Positions 52,955 through 56,847 of a stretch of 56,847 nucleotides of DNA are shown piece by piece (position 1 is the stretch's first letter; every line of letters begins with the position of its first letter). The translations under genes and the position numbers were made by a program. The stretch is taken from positions 1 through 56,847 of the forward strand of contig NZ_MVOC01000082.1 in assembly GCF_002043095.1 (NCBI RefSeq). Direction: 5' to 3'. Source of the stretch: Mycobacterium sp. AT1 (GTDB taxonomy: Bacteria > Actinomycetota > Actinomycetes > Mycobacteriales > Mycobacteriaceae). The notes beneath the pieces are model-generated. The model made no database searches. It worked only from the letters and a program-made list of their open reading frames with translations, and was not told the DNA's origin.

Positions 52955-53548
52955 ATGTCGAAGCGCTACCCGGTCGAGCAGCGTGAGCGTGGGGTGAAGA
53001 TGGTCCTCGATCATCTCGGTGAATATTGGTCGGTGTACGCCGCGGCTCAGGCGATCGGCCCGAAGGTCGGGGTCGGTCCGGAGACGCTACGCAAGTGGGT
53101 TCTGCAGGCTCAGATCGATGCCGAGCACACCCCCGGTGTCACCACCGCCGAGCAGCAACGCATCAAGCAGCTGGAGCGTGATGGCCGAGATCTCAAGGAA
53201 GCCAACGAGATTCTGAAGGCAGCCTCGATTTTCTTCGCGAGGGAGCTCGACCCTCGCCACCGTTGGCCTGTTCGTTCATCGATCAGATGCGTGCACACGA
53301 AAATTCCGGGTCGAGTCGATCTGCCGCGTGCTCACCGAGCAGGGCGTGGCACTCGCCGGACGCACGTACAGGAACTGGAAGAAGTCCCCGCCGTCGGCGC
53401 GCACCATCGCCGACGCTGGGCTCACCGACGCGCTACGGGCTACGGTCGGCACGCCGGAGGGCATGTACGGGCGGCGGAAGATGACGGCGCATCTGCGCCG
53501 CCAGGGCCATCAGGTCGCGGCCTGCACCGTGGACCGGCTGATGGGTGA
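52955..53548 (+). CDS. IS3-family transposase OrfA
   Basis: From ATG 52955: MSKRYPVEQRERGVKMVLDH, a helix-turn-helix (AAAQAIGPKVGVGPETLRKWVLQAQID) and a leucine-zipper-like tail (AEQQRIKQLERDGRDLKEANEILKAASIFFARELDPRHR). The usual OrfA ends near 53265. Here the frame stays open to 53548 with meaningless Arg-rich sequence, so the natural end or the frameshift signal to orfB has been altered. It binds the element ends in intact copies. Confidence 0.75.
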   Translation: MSKRYPVEQRERGVKMVLDHLGEYWSVYAAAQAIGPKVGVGPETLRKWVLQAQIDAEHTPGVTTAEQQRIKQLERDGRDLKEANEILKAASIFFARELDPRHRWPVRSSIRCVHTKIPGRVDLPRAHRAGRGTRRTHVQELEEVPAVGAHHRRRWAHRRATGYGRHAGGHVRAAEDDGASAPPGPSGRGLHRGPADG

Positions 53549-53881
53549 CGAGGGGCTGTCCGGGGTGCTCAGGGGCCGCAAGCACCGCACCACGATCCCC
53601 GGCGGCAAGGACTCTCGTCGAGCACCGGACCTACTAGACCGTGACTTCACCGCTACGGCGCCGAACCGCAAATGGGTCACCGACTTCACCTATTGCCGAA
53701 CGTGGTCGGGGTTCGTCTACGTGGCCTTCGTGATCGACTGCTTTTCCCGGGCCATCGTGGGGTGGCACGCCGCGACAGTCAAGGACACGACGATGACGAC
53801 CACGGCGCTGAAGATGGCCGATCACTGGGTCGGAGCCGGGTTAATTCATCACAGCGACGCCGGGTTGCAATACACGTCAAT
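53266..53881 (+). pseudogene. IS3-family transposase OrfB, frameshifted and truncated
   Basis: The reading FIDQMRAHE continues one frame over as KFRVESICRVLTEQGVALAGRTYRNWKKSPPSARTIAD. Four As at 53300-53303 where five are expected explain the shift. The DDE retroviral-integrase fold follows: YGRRKMTAHLRRQGHQVAACTVDRLMGDEGL, APNRKWVTDFTYCRTWSGFVYVAFVIDCFSRAIVGW with the first Asp, and LIHHSDAGLQYTS with the second. The third acidic residue is lost where the second element begins (53882). It is not functional. Confidence 0.75.
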
Positions 53882-53917
53882 GGGTCTGCTGCACGAATAG
53901 GTGACATCTGAGTTGGC

Positions 53918-54295
53918 TTGCCCGGGATCGGTGAGCTGGAAGGATGTCCTCGTGCCCAGGCCTACCCCCGTGAGTTCCGCGACGACGTCATCCGTGTTGC
54001 TCGTAACCGCGATGACGGTGTGACGATCGAGCAGATCGCGACTGACTTCGGTGTTCATCCCATGACGCTGACCAAGTGGATGCGCCAGGCCGACATCGAC
54101 GAGGGCACCAAGCCCGGAAAGAGCACCAGCGACTCAGCTGAGCTGCGAGAACTGCGCCGCCGGAATGGTCTGTTGGAGCAGGAGAACGAGGTCCTGCGCC
54201 GGGCCGCGGCCTATCTGTCGCAGGCGAACCTGCCGGGAAAAGGCTCTACCCGCTCGTGGCTGAGCTCGCCGCTGACGGGATCCCCGTCGCGGTGA
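53918..54295 (+). CDS. IS3-family transposase OrfA of the second element
   Basis: A helix-turn-helix protein: AYPREFRDDVIRVARNRDDGVTIEQIATDFGVHPMTLTKWMRQADID, then an acidic zipper ELRELRRRNGLLEQENEVLRRAAAYLSQANL. The start may be TTG 53918 or a later codon. GGGAAAAGG near 54237 is a typical A-rich slippery site; a -1 shift there leads into orfB (RLYPLVAELAADGIPVAVT). It acts in end recognition. Confidence 0.7.
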   Translation: MPGIGELEGCPRAQAYPREFRDDVIRVARNRDDGVTIEQIATDFGVHPMTLTKWMRQADIDEGTKPGKSTSDSAELRELRRRNGLLEQENEVLRRAAAYLSQANLPGKGSTRSWLSSPLTGSPSR

Positions 54296-55112
54296 CGTTG
54301 CCGGGTACTCAAGCTCGCCGCCAGCCGTACTACCGCTGGCTGGCCACCCCTGTGACCGACGCCGAACTCGTCGAGGCCTATCGCGCCAACGCCCCGTTCA
54401 ACGCCCACAGAGATGCCCCGGAGTTCGGGTACCGCTGCCTGGTCGAAGAGGCCCGCGACGCCGGCGAGCCGATGGCCGAGCGGACTGCCTGGCGGATCTG
54501 CTCGCAGAATCGATTGTGAGCGTGTTCGGTAAGAAGCGCGGCAAGAACGCCAAAGTGGGGCCGCCGGTGCACGATGATCTCGTCGAGCGCGTCTTCACCG
54601 CCGAGGAGCCAAACCAGTTGTGGCTCTGCGATATCACCGAGCACCGCACCGGCGAGGGCAAACTCTACCTGTGCGCAATCAAGGACGTGTTCTCCAATCG
54701 GATCGTGAGTTACTCGATCGACTCCTGGATGAAGTCCCGATTGGCCACGCAGGCGCTGCATAGTGCGGTGGCCCGACGCGGCGATGTTGCCGGTTGCATA
54801 GTCCACAGCGACCGCGGATCTCAATTCAGGTCAGAAAGATTCGTGCACGCACTGAACCAGCATGAGATGGTCGGATCGATGGGCAGAGTAGGGGAGGCCG
54901 GCGGCAACGCAGCCATGGAGAGCTTCTTCAGCCTGCTGCAGAAAAACGTGGTGGATCGCCGCCGCTGGGACACCAGAGAAGAGCTACGGATCGCGATCGT
55001 CACCTGGATCGAACGGACCTACCATCGCCGCCGTCGCCAGTCCGCTCTCGGGCGGTTGACCCCGGTCGAATACGAAGCCATCATGACCACACCGGCCAGC
55101 CAGGCCGCGTGA
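54241..55112 (+). pseudogene. IS3-family transposase OrfB of the second element, with indels
   Basis: The first part (PLVAELAADGIPVAVT, then out-of-frame LPGTQAR, then RQPYYRWLATPVTDAELVEAYRAN) shows a pair of compensating indels near 54300-54325. The frame then ends at TGA 54517-54519. The catalytic half continues from 54516: SVFGKKRGKNAKVGPPVHDD, LWLCDITEHRTGEGKLYLCAIKDVFSNRIV with the first Asp, CIVHSDRGSQFRS with the second, and NAAMESFFSLLQKN with the Glu, then YHRRRRQSALGRLTPVEYE. The frameshift separates the N-terminal domain from an otherwise complete DDE domain. Confidence 0.72.
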
Positions 55113-55144
55113 CCCAAACTGTCACCTGATCGTGCAGCAGACCC

Positions 55145-55587
55145 TCACGCCGAAGTCGTCGTGGCCGTGGGTCCGCACTCTGCTGCATTCGGTGTTCGAC
55201 CAACCCGACTCCGAATCAGTTGCCGCGCAATATGATCGGATCATTGACGCGTTGGCCGACAAGCTTCCCAAAGTCGCCGAGTATCTGGAGAACGCCCGAC
55301 CGGATCTGCTGGCGTTCACTGCGTTTCCCAAGCAGATCTGGCGCCAGATCTGGTCGAACAACCCCCAGGAGCGGCTCAATAAGGAGATTCGACGGCGCAC
55401 CGACGTCGTCGGCATCTTCCCCGACCGGGGCGCGCTGATCCGCCTCGTGGGCGCCGTCCTGGCCGAGCAACACGACGAATGGGCCGAATCCCGGCGCTAC
55501 CTCGGCCTGGACGTCCTGAGCAAATCCCGCGCCGATCAGAGCTCACCGACCGAACAGGAGGACACCCCAGCGGCACCGACCGCCTGA
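55145..55587 (+). pseudogene. IS256-family (mutator) transposase, 3' remnant
   Basis: The frame reads LTPKSSWPWVRTLLHSVFDQPDSESVAAQYDRI, then LLAFTAFPKQIWRQIWSNNPQERLNKEIRRRTDVVGIFPDR and LIRLVGAVLAEQHDEWAESRRYLGL. This is the C-terminal third of an IS256-type transposase, with the conserved NNPxERxNKEIRRR motif. Everything upstream has been replaced by the right end of the IS3-family element, so no start remains. Confidence 0.85.
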
Positions 55588-55827
55588 ATTATCAACTCGA
55601 AGAATCACACGACGACGTCGCTACACCACGTTGCTGGACTTGACCTGGCCATTCTCCCAGCGCCCACGGGCCCACGTGCTTCGATAGCCAAGGCGCGAAC
55701 CGATCATCGACGGTGGGCCGAACCGCGTGGCGCGCATCTCGTCAGGCCCGTGACAAGAACGAATCTCCAGCACTGCGGCCCGAATTGCGTTCTGACTGTG
55801 CGTGGGAGCCACGATAGTCCCGTCGGC

Positions 55828-55852
55828 GGCCGAACGGCCCCGTGTTTCGGCC
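55828..55852 (-). terminator. Hairpin directly after acs
   Basis: GGCCGAA at 55828-55834 pairs with TTCGGCC at 55846-55852, a 7-bp stem with an 11-base loop, immediately beyond the leftward acs stop at 55853. It is U-less and modest. The remaining 55588-55827 shows no gene. Confidence 0.4.
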
Positions 55853-56847
55853 CTACTTGCCGGCGCGAATGGCTTCGAAGACGCCGGGGTCGACCAGGGT
55901 GGAGGTGTCGCCGAGCTCGCGGCCCTCGGCGACGTCGCGGAGCAGGCGTCGCATGATCTTGCCGCTGCGGGTCTTCGGCAGCTCGGGGACGACGTGGATC
56001 TCGCGTGGCCGGGCGATCGGGGAGATCTCCTTGGCCACCTCCGCGCGCAGCTCCTCGACCATGGTCTCGGCGCCTCCGTGCGCTGACGCCTTCAGGATGA
56101 CGAAGGCGCAGATCGCCTGGCCGGTCTGTTCGTCGGTGGCGCCCACCACCGCGGCCTCCGCCACGCCGGAATGCCCGACGAGGGCGGACTCGACCTCGGC
56201 GGTGGAGATCCGGTGTCCGGAGACGTTCATGACGTCGTCGATGCGGCCGAGCACCCAGATCTCGCCGTCCTTGCCATAGCGGGCACCGTCGCCGGCGAAG
56301 TACCAGCCCTGCTCGGCGAAACGCGACCAGTAGGTCTCCTTGAACCGCTCGAGGTCGCCCCAGATGCCCCGCAGCATCGACGGCCACGGCTTGTCGAGCA
56401 CCAGGTACCCGCTGGCCTGCTCGCCGTGGTCGGTGCCCGGCTCCAACCGGTTGCCGTCGTCGTCGACGATGATCGCCGAGATGCCCGGCAGCGGCGTCAT
56501 GGCCGACCCCGGCTTGGTGTCGGTCACGCCCGGCAGCGGGGAGATCATGATGGAGCCGGTCTCGGTCTGCCACCAGGTGTCCACGATCGGCGTCTGGTCG
56601 GCGCCGAACACGGTCCGGTACCAGCGCCACGCCTCGGGGTTGATGGGCTCGCCGACCGAGCCCAGCAGTCGCAGACTCGACAGGTCGTGCTCCGCGGCGA
56701 TCTGGCGACCCAGCTTCATGAACGTGCGCACCAGCGTCGGAGCGGTGTAATAGATCGTGACGCCGTACTTCTCGATGATCTCGAAGTGTCGGTGTTCGGT
56801 GGGCGAGGTGGGGGTGCCCTCGTAGATCACCTGGGTGACGCCGTTGG
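55853..56847 (-). CDS. acs: Acetyl-CoA synthetase, C-terminal part (gene runs off the window)
   Basis: AMP-forming acetyl-CoA synthetase activates acetate via acetyl-adenylate to acetyl-CoA. The window holds about 331 C-terminal residues. Visible are YYTAPTLVRTFMKLG, LLGSVGEPINPEAWRWY, VDTWWQTETGSIMISPLPG (acetate and adenylate pocket), GWYFAGDGARYGKDGEIWVLGRIDDVMNVSGHR (hinge Asp and A8 loop), and the acetylation-regulated lysine in PKTRSGKIMRRLLRD near the end. The start and N-terminal half are beyond the right edge. It is read leftward, with a small hairpin after the stop. Confidence 0.95.
   Translation of the reverse strand, partial: NGVTQVIYEGTPTSPTEHRHFEIIEKYGVTIYYTAPTLVRTFMKLGRQIAAEHDLSSLRLLGSVGEPINPEAWRWYRTVFGADQTPIVDTWWQTETGSIMISPLPGVTDTKPGSAMTPLPGISAIIVDDDGNRLEPGTDHGEQASGYLVLDKPWPSMLRGIWGDLERFKETYWSRFAEQGWYFAGDGARYGKDGEIWVLGRIDDVMNVSGHRISTAEVESALVGHSGVAEAAVVGATDEQTGQAICAFVILKASAHGGAETMVEELRAEVAKEISPIARPREIHVVPELPKTRSGKIMRRLLRDVAEGRELGDTSTLVDPGVFEAIRAGK

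Larger units (their letters stand above)
52903..53881 (+). mobile_element. IS3-family insertion sequence, 3'-truncated
   Basis: The left end is put near 52903, where TGAACCGTTCCGAGTT begins, like IS3-type termini in actinobacteria. It contains orfA (52955 onward) and an orfB with the DDE domain, which ends abruptly at SDAGLQYTSM where the next element begins. The rest of orfB, including the catalytic Glu, and the right terminus are absent. Confidence 0.7.
53882..55144 (+). mobile_element. IS3-family element (1263 bp) with matching terminal inverted repeats
   Basis: The ends match in inverted orientation: GGGTCTGCTGCACGA at 53882-53896 pairs with TCGTGCAGCAGACCC at 55130-55144. After a 2-base difference, AGGTGACA at 53899-53906 pairs with TGTCACCT at 55120-55127. 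The 25-bp repeats enclose orfA and a degraded orfB, and the length suits the IS3 family. The flanks belong to different elements (IS3 orfB left, IS256 right) and no clear target duplication is visible, so a rearrangement followed insertion. Confidence 0.75.

Noticed and set aside
53318..53548. Genuine extended OrfA C-terminus in the first IS
   Set aside because: The sequence is out-of-frame orfB; Arg/His-rich readings arise from the frame change, not from a real extension.

Overview
The window reads as chromosomal DNA of a high-GC actinobacterium, most likely a Mycobacterium/Mycolicibacterium-type species. The signs are a 180-kDa-class NAD-glutamate dehydrogenase, two PknF/PknH-like receptor kinases, a mycothiol-dependent DinB/MDMPI-family protein, short translationally coupled operons and frequent GTG/TTG starts. 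No tRNA, rRNA or CRISPR array was seen. Gene names rest on motif recognition, not on database searches.

Layout. (1) 0.4-5.3 kb: NAD-glutamate dehydrogenase. (2) 5.4-15.4 kb: an organophosphorus-type catabolic cluster in two divergent arms around a GntR/UTRA regulator. The left arm is a PhnZ-type HD oxygenase, a Pta-like acyltransferase and an OPA/GlpT-like MFS carrier. The right arm is an SDR, an aminotransferase, a PhnM homologue, a D-Ala-D-Ala-ligase-like ATP-grasp enzyme and PdxS. The same 14-bp palindrome stands before each arm, and no C-P lyase core is present. (3) 15.4-16.3 kb: degenerate, repeat-bearing boundary. (4) 16.3-32.2 kb: a defence island of more AT-rich, foreign-looking DNA. 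It holds an operon of a Pycsar-type cyclase, a PycTM-like membrane protein and a SIR2 protein, a second divergent Pycsar-type cyclase, a complete-order Wadjet operon (jetABCD) whose jetC is frameshifted at a G8 tract in the ABC signature motif, a frameshifted AcrVA2-like gene, and an eight-zinc-ribbon protein with an embedded nuclease domain.

(5) 32.2-40.4 kb: envelope and signalling genes: a PH-domain protein, two PknF/PknH-like kinases, a lipoprotein, a PGRP-type amidase lipoprotein, a Pro-rich membrane protein and a class-A beta-lactamase-like protein. (6) 40.4-41.5 kb: mostly remnants and small ORFs. (7) 41.5-47.2 kb: a SnoaL-like protein, ogt, and a seven-gene alkylation-repair operon headed by an ECF-type sigma factor, with every gene junction a 4-base or slightly larger overlap. 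Its first four genes are intact and its last three (hypothetical, alkB, tag) carry frameshifts or a stop.

(8) 47.9-52.4 kb: an MDMPI-family protein, a divergent TetR regulator with a palindromic operator between them, an arylsulfotransferase gene split by an in-frame TAG, and an alpha/beta hydrolase. (9) 52.9-55.6 kb: nested insertion sequences (an IS3-family copy interrupted by a second IS3-family element with clear terminal repeats, then an IS256 remnant). (10) 55.85 kb to the end: the 3' portion of acetyl-CoA synthetase, running off the window.

The strongest candidates for something undescribed are the two-cyclase Pycsar locus with a SIR2 gene, the C-P-lyase-free PhnZ/PhnM cluster with its paired operators, and the sigma-factor-led alkylation operon.
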